Assembly (NCBI RefSeq): GCF_916700565.1
Contig: NZ_CAKAKO010000002.1
Span: 1,041,151-1,105,150, forward strand
Direction: 5' to 3'
DNA from: Xenophilus sp. Marseille-Q4582
GTDB taxonomy: Bacteria > Pseudomonadota > Gammaproteobacteria > Burkholderiales > Burkholderiaceae_C
DNA: 64,000 nt
The notes beneath the pieces were generated by a model. It made no database searches, was not told the origin of the DNA, and saw nothing but the letters and a program-made list of their open reading frames with translations. Shown piece after piece: positions 26,486 to 35,368 of the stretch. Position numbers and translations under genes: made by a program. Numbering within the stretch: position 1 is the first letter of the stretch; each line of letters opens with the position of its first letter.

Positions 26486-27067
26486 ATGGCCGATCTCACA
26501 CCCGACCGCCCCCTGCGCACCGATGCCCAGCTGCGCCGCACCGCCTTGCTCGACGCGGCGGCGGCCGTGTTCTCGGAGCACGGCGTCAATGCGCCGCTCG
26601 AACTGGTGATCGAGCGCGCGGGTGTGGGGCGCGCCACGCTGTACCGCAACTTTCCGGACCGCGGCGCGCTCATGCAGGCGCTGATGGGGCGCAACCTCGA
26701 CCGCATCGAGCAAGAGGCGCAGCGCCTGGCCGGCCACGAGGAGGGCCTGTTCGAGCTGCTGGTCTACATGGCGCAGCGCATCGCCGATTCGGCGCCCATC
26801 ACCGACTACTGGCGCGCCATCGACCGGGAGCATCCGCTGGTGCGCGAAGCCCAGGCGCGGCTGGGCCGCATGGTGCGGCCGCTGATCGAGCGCGCCGTGC
26901 ACGCCGGGCGCTGCCGGGCCGATTTCGCCGAATCCGATTTCGTGCTGGCCGTGGGCATGGTGGGCGCGCTGCTGCGCGGCCATACGCTACAGCAGCGCCG
27001 GCGCATGGGCCGTCGCGCGCTGGAGCTGCTGCTGGACGGCCTTCGCGTGCGGGAGCCGGCGCCATGA
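26486..27067 (+). CDS. TetR/AcrR family transcriptional regulator
   Basis: The 193-residue repressor has an N-terminal HTH (about 15-60) with RRTALLDAAAAVFSEHGV, LELVIERAGVGRATLYRNF and PDRGALMQAL, followed by an all-helical ligand domain. ATG 26486 has GGGAGAATC upstream; nine additional in-frame codons are possible but start inside the operator region. Its stop overlaps the MFS transporter start (ATGA), so it is the first gene of the efflux operon and probably its repressor, released by a toxic compound. Confidence 0.92.
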   Translation: MADLTPDRPLRTDAQLRRTALLDAAAAVFSEHGVNAPLELVIERAGVGRATLYRNFPDRGALMQALMGRNLDRIEQEAQRLAGHEEGLFELLVYMAQRIADSAPITDYWRAIDREHPLVREAQARLGRMVRPLIERAVHAGRCRADFAESDFVLAVGMVGALLRGHTLQQRRRMGRRALELLLDGLRVREPAP

Positions 27068-28758
27068 GCACCGCCGCCGCCACGCCGCGCGTGCTCGCGC
27101 CGCTGCCCGACTGGGAGCCGCACGAGAAGCCCTTCCTGCCGGGCTCGCCGGCCGCGATCTCGCATGCCTGGCCCACGCGCATCGCCTATGCCTTCGTGGC
27201 GGTGCTGGTCGGCCTCACCGGGGGGCTGGGCTCGGCGCTGATCACGGCCAACCTGCCGGTCATCCAGGGCCAGCTCGGGCTCACGCCCGCCGAAGGCGCC
27301 TGGCTGCCGGCGGCCTACGTGATGGTCAACGTCACGGCCAACCTGCTGGTGTTCAAGTTCCGCCAGCAGTTCGGCATGCGGCTGTTCGCCGAACTGGCCC
27401 TGGGCCTGTACGCCGTGCTGGCGCTGGCGCACCTGGTGATCGACGGCTATGCCATGGCGCTGCTGGTACGCGGGGCCAGCGGCTTCGTGGGCGCGGCCGC
27501 CAGCACGCTGGCCATGCTCTACATGCTGCAGGCCCTGCCGCGCAGCCGCGTGGGCTCCGCTTTCGTGGTCGGCATGGGGCTCACGCAGCTGGCCACGCCG
27601 CTGGCCTGGGTGATCTCGCCCGCGCTCATGGACCAGGCCGACTGGCGCGTGCTCTATGCCTTCGAAGGCGGGCTGGCGCTGTGCGCCTTCGCGGGCGTGG
27701 TGTCGCTCAAGCTGCCGGTGGGCATCCGCATCCACGTGCTGGAGAAGGCCGACTTCCTCACCTTCGCGCTCGTGGCGCCGGGTGTGGCGCTGCTGGGCGC
27801 CGTGCTGGCGCAGGGCCTCAACGGCTGGTGGCTGGACACGGCCTGGCTGGCCTGGGCGCTGGCCGGTGCCATCGTGCTGCTCACGCTGGCCGCGATGCAT
27901 GAGTACCGGCGCGCGCGGCCGCTGATCCAGCTGCGCTGGCTGCTCAACACGCAGACGCTGGCCTTCGTGTTCGGGGCGCTCATGATGCGCTTCCTGCTGG
28001 CCGAACAGAGCTACGGCGCCGTCGGCCTGCTGCGCACGCTGGGCATGGGCCCGGATCAGCTGCAGCCGCTGTTCGGCGTGATGCTGCTGGGCATGCTGTG
28101 CGGCACGGCGGTGAGCGCGATCACCTTCGGCCCCAAGGCCGTGCCGCTGCAACTGCTGGCCTCGGTGGTGCTGATCGCGCTCGCGGGCTTCATGGACCAC
28201 CAGTCCACCAGCCTGAGCCGGCCGCACGACTTCTATGCCAGCCAGTTCCTGCTGTCCTTCGCCACGGCCATGTTCCTGGGACCGCTGATGCTCTCGGGCC
28301 TCATGCAGGCGCTGCAGCACGGCGCCGACCACATGGTGAGCTTCGTCGTGATCTTCGCCGTCACCCAGGCGCTGGGCGGGCTGGCCGGCCCGTCGCTGCT
28401 GGGCACCCTGCAGGCGCAGCGCACCACGGTGCATGCGCAGGCCATCGCCGCCCAGGTGCAGCCCACGCAGGCGCAGGTCGCCCAGCGCCTGGCGCAGCAG
28501 CAGCGCATGTACGGCGCCGTGGCGGCCGACCCGGTGCAGCGCGCCGCGCAGGGCACGGCCCAGCTGGGCCAGACCGTGCGGCGCGAGGCGGCGGTGCGGG
28601 CCTTCAACGACGTGTTCACGCTGATCGGCGCCCTGGCCATGGCCTATCTGGGCTGGATGCTGTGGCGCGCCGCGCGCATGCGGCGCGCCGCCCGGCGCCA
28701 GGCCGCCGGCCCGCCCGCGGCGGCCCCGCCGCCGGCGCCTGCGCCTTCTTCCTCCTGA
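27064..28758 (+). CDS. MFS multidrug efflux transporter (DHA2, EmrB-like)
   Basis: A 564-residue proton-driven exporter with about 14 hydrophobic segments. The N-terminal GSALITANLPVIQGQLGLT and EGAWLPAAYVM are characteristic of DHA2 members that work with membrane fusion proteins. A cytoplasmic or periplasmic Gln-rich stretch (about 455-495) precedes the last helix, and the C-terminus is Arg then Pro/Ala-rich. It forms a tripartite pump with the next two gene products to move drugs across both membranes. Substrate unknown. Confidence 0.88.
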   Translation: MSTAAATPRVLAPLPDWEPHEKPFLPGSPAAISHAWPTRIAYAFVAVLVGLTGGLGSALITANLPVIQGQLGLTPAEGAWLPAAYVMVNVTANLLVFKFRQQFGMRLFAELALGLYAVLALAHLVIDGYAMALLVRGASGFVGAAASTLAMLYMLQALPRSRVGSAFVVGMGLTQLATPLAWVISPALMDQADWRVLYAFEGGLALCAFAGVVSLKLPVGIRIHVLEKADFLTFALVAPGVALLGAVLAQGLNGWWLDTAWLAWALAGAIVLLTLAAMHEYRRARPLIQLRWLLNTQTLAFVFGALMMRFLLAEQSYGAVGLLRTLGMGPDQLQPLFGVMLLGMLCGTAVSAITFGPKAVPLQLLASVVLIALAGFMDHQSTSLSRPHDFYASQFLLSFATAMFLGPLMLSGLMQALQHGADHMVSFVVIFAVTQALGGLAGPSLLGTLQAQRTTVHAQAIAAQVQPTQAQVAQRLAQQQRMYGAVAADPVQRAAQGTAQLGQTVRREAAVRAFNDVFTLIGALAMAYLGWMLWRAARMRRAARRQAAGPPAAAPPPAPAPSSS

Positions 28759-28814
28759 TCCTTCGCGGCCGTGCCGCCGCCGGCGCGTGCCGGCCCTGAA
28801 CCGAGCTTCCCATC

Positions 28815-30056
28815 ATGACTGAAAGAACCCCGAACCCCGCCCCAGCGGACGCCACCGAGGCGTCCGGCCCGCTGCCCGACGGCGCGAGCGCGCCCGCGCA
28901 GGCCGCGTCGCCCAGCCCGGCGCCGGACCCTGCGGCGCGCACCGCCCCGGCTTCGCCGCCCAAGCTCATCAAGGCCTCGCGCCGCACGCTCGGCCTGATG
29001 GCCGGCGTGGCGCTGGTGGGCATCGCCCTGGTGCTCTGGGCCTGGCGCCTGGGCCCGTTCGCCACCGCCGTGGTGCACACCGACGACGCCTACGTGCGCG
29101 GCCAGGTCACGGTGCTGGCGCCGCAGGTCAGCGGCTACGTGGCCGAGGTGGCGGTGCAGGACTTCGCGCAGGTCAAGGCCGGCGACGTGCTGCTGCGCAT
29201 CGACGACCGCATCTATGCCGGCAAGGTGCAGCAGGCGCGGGCCCAGCTGGAGGCCGCGCGCGCCCAGCTGGCCAATGCCGAGCAGGCTCAGGCGCAGAAC
29301 CGTGCCAGCCTGCAGGCGCGGCGGGCGACCCAGGCGGCCGCCAGGGCCGAGGCCGCGCGCGCGGGCACCGACCTCGCGCGCGCCGAGGAGCTGGCGCAGC
29401 GCGGCTCCGTGTCGCTGCGCGAGCGCGACCAGGCGCGCGCCACGGCGCAGCTGGCGCAGGCCAACGTGCAGAAGGCCGGCGCCGACATCGCCATCGGCAC
29501 CGAGCAGATCAAGGCCACGCAGGTCTCGCGCGCCGGGCTGCAGGCGCAGGTGGCGGCGGCCGAGGCGCAGCTGCGCCTGGCCGAGATCGACCTGGCCAAC
29601 ACCGTGGTGCGCGCCCCGCGCGACGGCCAGGTGGGCGAGGCCTCGGCCCGGCCCGGGCAGTACGTGACGGCCGGCTCGCAGCTCTTCTTCCTGGTGCCCG
29701 ACCAGCTGTGGGTGGTGGCGAACTTCAAGGAAACGCAGATGGCCCATGTGCAGCCGGGGCAGCCCGCGCGCTTTGCCGTGGACGCCCTGGAAGGCGCGGT
29801 GCTCACCGGCCACGTGGAGCGCATCGCGCCGGCCACGGGTTCGGAGTTCAGCGTGCTGCGCGCCGACAACGCGAGCGGCAACTTCACGAAGGTGGTGCAG
29901 CGCGTGCCGGTGCGCATCGCCATCGATCCGGGCCAGCCCGCCGCGGCGCGCCTGCGTCCGGGCATGTCGGTGTTGGCGCATGTGGACACGGCCGCCGATC
30001 GCGCGCCGGCCGCGCATGCGGCGCTGGACATGGGCGATGCCGGGAGGCTGCCATGA
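28815..30056 (+). CDS. Membrane fusion protein of tripartite efflux pump (HlyD/EmrA-like)
   Basis: The 413-residue adaptor has a Pro/Ala-rich cytoplasmic tail (1-55), one membrane anchor (about 57-78, LGLMAGVALVGIALVLWAW), the lipoyl half-motifs VLAPQVSGYVAEVAVQDFAQ and IDLANTVVRAPRDGQVGEAS, and a long Ala/Gln-rich coiled-coil hairpin (about 130-250). LFFLVPDQLWVVANFKETQM is the EmrA beta-barrel signature. It bridges the MFS pump and the outer-membrane channel. The gene follows MFS by 56 bases and overlaps the outer-membrane factor start by 4 bases. Confidence 0.92.
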   Translation: MTERTPNPAPADATEASGPLPDGASAPAQAASPSPAPDPAARTAPASPPKLIKASRRTLGLMAGVALVGIALVLWAWRLGPFATAVVHTDDAYVRGQVTVLAPQVSGYVAEVAVQDFAQVKAGDVLLRIDDRIYAGKVQQARAQLEAARAQLANAEQAQAQNRASLQARRATQAAARAEAARAGTDLARAEELAQRGSVSLRERDQARATAQLAQANVQKAGADIAIGTEQIKATQVSRAGLQAQVAAAEAQLRLAEIDLANTVVRAPRDGQVGEASARPGQYVTAGSQLFFLVPDQLWVVANFKETQMAHVQPGQPARFAVDALEGAVLTGHVERIAPATGSEFSVLRADNASGNFTKVVQRVPVRIAIDPGQPAAARLRPGMSVLAHVDTAADRAPAAHAALDMGDAGRLP

Positions 30057-31483
30057 CCGGCCGTCCGCGCCGGTCCGTGGACGGGCTGCGCCGCGCCATG
30101 CCGGCAGTGCTGGCCGCCGCACTGCTCGCCGGCTGCATGCCCGCCCACCGCGCCGCGCCGGCCGAGGCGGCGGTGCGCGCGCCCAGCCAGTGGCTCGCGC
30201 AGCCCCGGGACGCGGTGCGCGACGACCCGCTGCAGGCGCAATGGTGGCAGCGCTTCGGCGATCCCGCGCTGTCGCGGACGGTCGAGGCTGCGCTCGCGCA
30301 CAACAGCCAGATCGGCGCCGCAGCCGCCCGCGTGGAAGCGGCCCGCGCACAGCTGGCGCTGGCCGATGCGGCGCGCGCCCCTGCGCTGTCGGCCGTGCTG
30401 GGCGGCAAGGGCGAACACACGCTCACGGCGGGCGGCATCACCACTTCGCGCGTGGCGCAGCCGCAGTTGCAGCTGAGCTGGGAACTGGACCTGTGGGGCC
30501 GGCTGCGCGCCCAGGCGCAGGCCGCGCAGGCGCAGTTCGCGGCCACGCAGGCCGAGCGCGACGGCGTGGCGCTGTCCGTCGCGGCGCAGACCACGCAGGC
30601 CTACATCGGCCTGCTGGCGCTCGATGCGCAGCTGGTGCAGACCCGCGCCACGGCCGCCTCGCGCGCCGAGGCGCTGCGCCTGGCGCAGGACAAGGCGCGC
30701 CTGGGCTACGGCTCGCAGGCGCAGCTGGCGCAGGCCGAGGCCGAATACGAAACCGTGCAGCAGGCCATCCCGCAGCTGAAGCTGGCCGTCGCGCGCCAGC
30801 ACAATGCCCTGAGCCTGCTGGCCGGCGAACTGCCCAGCCTGCCCGCGCTCGACGCCGTCGAACAGGGGGCCGCCCGCTTCGCCGCGCTGCAGCTGCCGGC
30901 GGTGCCGGCCACGCTGCCGTCGGAACTGCTGCGCCGGCGGCCCGACCTGGCGCAGGCCGAGCAACTGCTGGCCGCGAGCGACGCCACGCTGGCCGCGCGC
31001 CGCGCCGCCTTCCTGCCGCAGGTCTCGCTGTCGGCCGGCTTGGGTGAGCTGTACGCGAACGCGCTGGGCTACAACCCCATCCAGGTCTGGAGCCTGGGCG
31101 GCAGCGTGCTGGCGCCGCTCTTCGACGGCGGCCGGCTCGACGCCCAGTACGGGGCGGCCTCGGCGCAGCGCGACCAAGCCGCCTATGCCTACCGTGGGGC
31201 CGCGCTGGCCGCCTTCGGCGAGGTGGAGAACGCCCTGGTCGGGGTGCAGCACCTCGCGGCGCAGATGGAGCACGCGGCGCAGCGCCGCGCCATCCTCGCG
31301 CGCTCGGTCGGCTATGCGCGCGACCGCTACGAGGCCGGCTATGCGCCCTACCTGGAGCAGCTGGATGCGCAGCGCAGCCTCTACCAGACCGAGATCGAGC
31401 TGATCCGCCTGCGCGAAACGCAGCTGGACAACCTGCTGGCGCTCTACAAGGCGCTGGGGGGCGGCTGGACGCCGGCGGCCTGA
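30053..31483 (+). CDS. Outer-membrane factor lipoprotein (NodT/OprM family)
   Basis: The 476-residue protein has a lipoprotein signal with lipobox LLAGC, so it is acylated at Cys and anchored in the outer membrane. Two OEP repeats are visible, with QWWQRFGDPALSRTVEAALA, WELDLWGRLRAQAQAAQAQ, and LPSELLRRRPDLAQAEQLLA (the NodT hallmark). It forms the TolC-like exit duct of the pump. ATG 30053 overlaps the adaptor stop (ATGA) with GGGAGG upstream; the longer open frame upstream is a shadow of the adaptor gene. Confidence 0.93.
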   Translation: MTGRPRRSVDGLRRAMPAVLAAALLAGCMPAHRAAPAEAAVRAPSQWLAQPRDAVRDDPLQAQWWQRFGDPALSRTVEAALAHNSQIGAAAARVEAARAQLALADAARAPALSAVLGGKGEHTLTAGGITTSRVAQPQLQLSWELDLWGRLRAQAQAAQAQFAATQAERDGVALSVAAQTTQAYIGLLALDAQLVQTRATAASRAEALRLAQDKARLGYGSQAQLAQAEAEYETVQQAIPQLKLAVARQHNALSLLAGELPSLPALDAVEQGAARFAALQLPAVPATLPSELLRRRPDLAQAEQLLAASDATLAARRAAFLPQVSLSAGLGELYANALGYNPIQVWSLGGSVLAPLFDGGRLDAQYGAASAQRDQAAYAYRGAALAAFGEVENALVGVQHLAAQMEHAAQRRAILARSVGYARDRYEAGYAPYLEQLDAQRSLYQTEIELIRLRETQLDNLLALYKALGGGWTPAA

Positions 31484-31648
31484 GAGCTGTTCAGTGTCTC
31501 CAAGGCGGCTGCCCGAAGGGTTGGGGCGAAATCGGGCCCGCTCAGCGCCGCGTCGCTTGCGTGGGCACCCGCCCATGCGGCGCGCCGCAACGCAGATCGC
31601 CTCCCGATTGCGCCCCAACGCGACCCCCTGGAGACACTGAACAGGCTC
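31483..31648. repeat. Long imperfect inverted repeat, MITE-like
   Basis: The outer arms GAGCTGTTCAGTGTCTCCA and its complement TGGAGACACTGAACAGGCTC are separated by about 125 bases; a second block, GTTGGGGCG..ATCGGG on the left and CCCGATTGCGCCCCAAC on the right, continues the pairing after a mismatched stretch. An inner hairpin TGGGCACCCGCCCA is also present. There is no gene inside and no flanking duplication that I can identify. It could be a non-autonomous mobile element with 16-20-bp ends or a large terminator for the efflux operon. Confidence 0.7.
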
Positions 31649-31733
31649 TGAGCCGGCCCGTTTTCCACCGCGCGCTCCACGGCGGCTGCACGACAATTAC
31701 AGCCCCGTCGTCCTTGCCGCCATCGTCCGTCCC

Positions 31734-32513
31734 ATGTCCACGCCCGCCGAGCCCGTCCGCCTGAACAAACGCATGGCCGAGCTGGGCCTGTGCTCGCGCC
31801 GCGAGGCCGATTTCTGGATCGAGCAGGGCTGGGTCAAGGTCAACGGCCAGGTAGCGGCGATGGGCGTGAAGGTCACGCCGGCCGACCGCGTGGAAGTGGA
31901 CAAGCAGGCGCAGGGCCACCAGGCGCAGCAGGTCACCATCCTGCTGCACAAGCCCGTCGGCTACGTGAGCGGCCAGGCCGAGGACGGCCACGAGCCGGCG
32001 GTGGCGCTGATCCACCCGCGCAGCCACTGGCGCGAAGACCCGAGCCCGCAGCGCTTTTCGCCGCCGCAGCTTCGCGGCCTGGCGCCGGCGGGCCGGCTGG
32101 ACATCGATTCCGTGGGCCTGCTGGTGCTCACGCAGGACGGGCGCGTGGCGCGCCAGCTGATCGGCGAGGACTCGGGCATCGAGAAGGAATACCTGGTGCG
32201 CGTGAGCTGCATCCACCAGGGCACCGAGCGCACGACCGATGTGCAGGCCGTGTTTCCGCGCGAGCAGCTGGCGCGGCTGCGCCATGGCCTGTCGCTGGAC
32301 GGCCAGCGCCTGAAGCCGGCGCGGGTGGACTGGCAGAACCCCGAGCAGCTGCGCTTCGTGCTGACCGAGGGCAAGAAGCGGCAGATCCGTCGCATGTGCG
32401 AGCAGGTGGGCCTGAAAGTGGTGGGCCTCAAGCGCATCCGCATCGGGCGCGTGATGCTGGGAAACTTGCCACAGGGGCAGTGGCGCTACCTGGGCGCGCA
32501 CGAGCGCTTCTGA
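31734..32513 (+). CDS. rluF: 23S rRNA pseudouridine synthase, RluF-like
   Basis: The 259-residue protein combines an N-terminal S4 RNA-binding domain ([20 protein letters not shown], residues 10-29) with an RsuA-type catalytic domain. The catalytic Asp lies in [15 protein letters not shown], and [14 protein letters not shown] is the conserved C-terminal motif. It should isomerise a uridine of 23S rRNA (U2604 for RluF). About ten extra residues ([14 protein letters not shown]) precede the catalytic motif. RluB/RluE are alternatives within the same family. Confidence 0.85.
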   Translation: MSTPAEPVRLNKRMAELGLCSRREADFWIEQGWVKVNGQVAAMGVKVTPADRVEVDKQAQGHQAQQVTILLHKPVGYVSGQAEDGHEPAVALIHPRSHWREDPSPQRFSPPQLRGLAPAGRLDIDSVGLLVLTQDGRVARQLIGEDSGIEKEYLVRVSCIHQGTERTTDVQAVFPREQLARLRHGLSLDGQRLKPARVDWQNPEQLRFVLTEGKKRQIRRMCEQVGLKVVGLKRIRIGRVMLGNLPQGQWRYLGAHERF

Positions 32514-32555
32514 ACCGCGCCCCTGCCTCTCCCGCTTCCCCGCCCGGGTCTTGCC

Positions 32556-33215
32556 GTGCATCCGTTCGCCCAGCTCTACCACTTCTTCGGCCTCAACGAG
32601 GCGCTGTTCCTGGCCATCAACCGGCACCACCTGGCGGTGTTCGACGCGCTGTCCCGGCTGGGCTCCGCGCTCGGCAACTTCTGGAACTTCCCCGCGGTGG
32701 CGGCCGTGTTGATCGCCATCGCGGCGGCGCCCTCGTGGCGCCATGCGCGCCGCTTGCCGGCCGCCTGGCCGCCGCGCGAGAACGTGCTGCGCCTGCTGCT
32801 CGTGCTGACGCTGGGCTATGTGATCGCGATGGCGCTCGTCGGCGCCCTCAAGTACGGCCTGCACCTGCCGCGCCCCCCGGCGGCGCTGGGCGCGCAGGCG
32901 GTGCGCGTGCTGGGCCACCCCGAGACCTCGGGCAGCTTCCCCAGCGGCCATGCCACCTTCGCGGCGCTGGTGGCCGCGGCATTCTGGGGCGTGGCGGGGC
33001 TGGCGAGACGCGCGGCGCTCGTGGCGTGGGTGCTGTGGGTGCTGTGGGTCGTGCTCTCGCGCATGGTGGTGGGCGCGCATTTCCCGGCCGACCTGCTGGC
33101 CGGCGTGCTGTGCGGCCTGTTCAGCACCTGGGCCGCGCAGCGGCTGCTGGCGCACTATGCGCGTCGCCAGCGCGGGGCCGTGGCGCGTGCGCCTTCACGG
33201 CCATCCCCACGCTGA
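32556..33215 (+). CDS. PAP2-family membrane phosphatase
   Basis: A 219-residue inner-membrane acid phosphatase with all three PAP2 motifs: KYGLHLPRPP, SFPSGHAT and SRMVVGAHFPADLLAG. The catalytic His residues and Asp are present. Substrates may be lipid phosphates such as undecaprenyl pyrophosphate or phosphatidic acid. About six hydrophobic segments are seen. The start is a GTG at 32556, 42 bases after rluF; no strong ribosome site is visible, so a slightly different start is possible. The C-terminal Arg/Pro tail is low-complexity. Confidence 0.88.
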   Translation: MHPFAQLYHFFGLNEALFLAINRHHLAVFDALSRLGSALGNFWNFPAVAAVLIAIAAAPSWRHARRLPAAWPPRENVLRLLLVLTLGYVIAMALVGALKYGLHLPRPPAALGAQAVRVLGHPETSGSFPSGHATFAALVAAAFWGVAGLARRAALVAWVLWVLWVVLSRMVVGAHFPADLLAGVLCGLFSTWAAQRLLAHYARRQRGAVARAPSRPSPR

Positions 33216-33246
33216 CGCCGCGCTGATGCCGCGCGGCCGGCGCGCG

Positions 33247-33951
33247 TCAGTCCTCGCGGCCCGCCAGCAGGGCCTTGTAGATCAGCGCGCCGAGGGCTGC
33301 GCCCACGATGGGCATGACCCAGAAGAACCACAGCTGCTCGATGGCGATGGACGGGCCGAACACGGCCACGCCCGTGCTGCGCGCCGGGTTGACGGAGGTG
33401 TTGGTGACGGGAATCGAGATCAGGTGGATCAGCGTCAGCGCCAGGCCGATGGCCAGGCCGCCGAAGCCGGCGGCCGCGCGCTTGGCCGTGGTGCCCAGGA
33501 TGATCAGCAGGAACACGGCGGTGAGCACCACCTCGGTCCAGATTGCGGCCGTCATGCTGAAGCCGCCGGGCGAATGCGTGCCGAAGCCGTTGGTGGCGAA
33601 GCCGCCCACGTCCGCGCCGGGCTTGCCGGTGGCGATCTGGTACAGCACGAAGCCGGCCACGATGGCGCCCAGGGTCTGCGCGATCACGTAGCCCGGCAGT
33701 TCGGCCCAACGGAAGCGCCCGCCCACGGCCAGCCCCACCGACACGGCCGGGTTGAAGTGGCCGCCCGAGATGGGGCCGAAGGCATAGGCGCCCGTGAGCA
33801 CCGTCAGCCCGAAGGCCAGCGACACGCCGAGCAGGCCGATGCCCACGTTCGGGAAGGCGGCGGCCAGCACGGCGCTGCCGCAGCCACCGAAGGTGAGCCA
33901 GAAAGTGCCCAGGAATTCGGCCGACCATTTTTGAATGTTGCTGTGTTCCAT
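33247..33951 (-). CDS. aqpZ: Aquaporin Z
   Basis: A 234-residue inner-membrane water channel with six membrane segments and both pore motifs, [11 protein letters not shown] and [10 protein letters not shown]. It starts [17 protein letters not shown] after a strong GAGGAGATCCGC ribosome site; the longer open frame upstream runs through the intergenic region and is not coding. AqpZ is typically monocistronic, as here. Its nearest homologue class (His/Thr/Arg filter of AqpZ rather than GlpF) fits the short length. Confidence 0.93.
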   Translation of the reverse strand: MEHSNIQKWSAEFLGTFWLTFGGCGSAVLAAAFPNVGIGLLGVSLAFGLTVLTGAYAFGPISGGHFNPAVSVGLAVGGRFRWAELPGYVIAQTLGAIVAGFVLYQIATGKPGADVGGFATNGFGTHSPGGFSMTAAIWTEVVLTAVFLLIILGTTAKRAAAGFGGLAIGLALTLIHLISIPVTNTSVNPARSTGVAVFGPSIAIEQLWFFWVMPIVGAALGALIYKALLAGRED

Positions 33952-34186
33952 GCGGATCTCCTCGTCGTGAACCATCGAAAAAAGCGCTGTCTTCGCAGCG
34001 CCGCGGCGAATGTAGAGGGCTTGCCCGGACATCCTGCCGCTGTAACAGGATGAATTGGCGCGCGGCAGGAACTTCGTCACGCGGCGCAGCGCCCGTGCAG
34101 GCTGTGGCGCCGGCGCGTCGGGAGTGGCCCGGGTGGAGCCTGGCGCCGTGCCGCGCACAATCGCCGCCTCGTCGTCAGGAGTGCCC

Positions 34187-35248
34187 ATGAAGAACAGGAC
34201 AACAACTCGAAATCCCCGGCCCGCTGCGCGGCCGCTGGCCGCCCTCGCCTGGGCCATTGCCGCCTGCGGCACGGCGACGGCCGTGCAGGCCCAGGGCGTG
34301 GTCAACGCCCTGTGCAGCACCGATGCCCCGTGGTGCGAAGCCGCCGCGGCCGCATTCACGCGGCAGACCGGCATCAAGGTCAACCAGGCCCACAAGGGCA
34401 CGGGCGAGATCGGCGCCCAGCTGCGCGCCGAGGCGCAGAACCCGAAAACCGACATCTGGTGGGGCGGCACGGGCGATCCCTTCCTGCAGGCAGCCGAAGC
34501 GGGGCTGCTCGAGGCCTACCGCCCGGCCTACATCAACGACCTGCACGAGTGGTCCGTGCGCCAGTACGCCATGAGCGGCAACCAGGTCGGCGGCTTCTAC
34601 ACCAGCACCATCGGCTTCGGCTACAACACCGAACTGCTCAAGAAGAAGGGCCTGCCCGAGCCCAAGTGCTGGGCCGACCTGATCAAGCCCGAATACAAGG
34701 GCGAGATCGAGATCTCGCACCCGGCCTCCAGCGGCACGGCCTACACCGTGATCGCGGGCCTGGTGCAGCAGATGGGCGAGGAGCCCGCCTTCGACTACCT
34801 CAAGAAGCTGCACCGCAACGTCACGACCTACACGCGCAGCGGCCAGGCCCAGGCGCCCAACGTGGCCAAGGGCGAGGTGGCGATCGGCGTCACCTTCGCC
34901 TTCAACTTCGAGAAGTGGAAGCTCGAGAAGTACCCGGTGAAGACCGCGGCGCCCTGCGAGGGCACGAGCTACGAGATCGGCGGCATCGCACTGGTGAAGG
35001 GCGCGCGCAACCGGGCCAACGCGCAGAAGTACTACGACTGGCTCATGAGCCCGGCCGGCCAGGCCGTGGGGGCCACGGTGGGCAGCTTCCAGACGCCGGC
35101 CAACAAGACCTTCAAGGCCGACCCGCGCATTCCGTCCATCGACAGCGTCAAGCTCATCAAGTACGACTTCGAGAAGTACGGCAAGTCGGCCGAGCGCAAG
35201 CGGCTGATCGACCGCTGGACCCGGGAGGTGGAGGCGCTGCCGCGCTGA
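34187..35248 (+). CDS. ABC transporter substrate-binding protein (Fe3+/AfuA-like)
   Basis: The 353-residue periplasmic protein has an Arg-rich N-region and a signal ending in ATAVQA before [51 protein letters not shown] and [20 protein letters not shown] are typical of the bacterial type II binding proteins of the ferric iron/2-aminoethylphosphonate/thiamine cluster. No permease or ATPase genes are adjacent (htpG follows), so it is an orphan receptor. ATG 34187 has CAGGAG upstream. Two cysteines (C near ALCST and DAPWC, plus PKCW, APCEG) may form disulfides. Confidence 0.85.
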   Translation: MKNRTTTRNPRPAARPLAALAWAIAACGTATAVQAQGVVNALCSTDAPWCEAAAAAFTRQTGIKVNQAHKGTGEIGAQLRAEAQNPKTDIWWGGTGDPFLQAAEAGLLEAYRPAYINDLHEWSVRQYAMSGNQVGGFYTSTIGFGYNTELLKKKGLPEPKCWADLIKPEYKGEIEISHPASSGTAYTVIAGLVQQMGEEPAFDYLKKLHRNVTTYTRSGQAQAPNVAKGEVAIGVTFAFNFEKWKLEKYPVKTAAPCEGTSYEIGGIALVKGARNRANAQKYYDWLMSPAGQAVGATVGSFQTPANKTFKADPRIPSIDSVKLIKYDFEKYGKSAERKRLIDRWTREVEALPR

Positions 35249-35252
35249 GCCG

Positions 35253-35281
35253 CCAGGCGCGTCCAGGCGCGTCCAGGCGCT
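35253..35281. repeat. Tandem 10-bp repeat
   Basis: The unit CCAGGCGCGT occurs almost three times in tandem immediately after the binding-protein stop and just upstream of the htpG promoter region. It may be a slipped-strand expansion; no function is evident. Confidence 0.7.
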
Positions 35282-35291
35282 CTCGGGCGCC

Positions 35292-35317
35292 CTTGATAAT
35301 GCGGTGAACGCCCCCAT
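35292..35317 (+). promoter_or_regulatory. Sigma-32 (heat-shock) type promoter of htpG
   Basis: CTTGATA (35292-35298), a 13-base spacer and CCCCAT (35312-35317) closely match the RpoH consensus CTTGAA-N13..17-CCCCAT. Transcription would begin near 35325, about 45 bases upstream of the htpG start. htpG is a classic heat-shock gene, so position and function agree. Confidence 0.7.
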
Positions 35318-35339
35318 CTGCGGGGCGTTTCCGTTTTTT
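35307..35339 (+). terminator. Terminator-like hairpin overlapping the htpG promoter
   Basis: The stem AACGCCCC / GGGGCGTT (8 bp, 7-base loop) is followed by TCCG and six T residues. It would end the transcript of the upstream binding-protein gene, yet its left arm contains the -10 of the heat-shock promoter. Confidence 0.65.
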
Positions 35340-35368
35340 CCAACCTCCTTCCTCAACCTGACCCGGAC

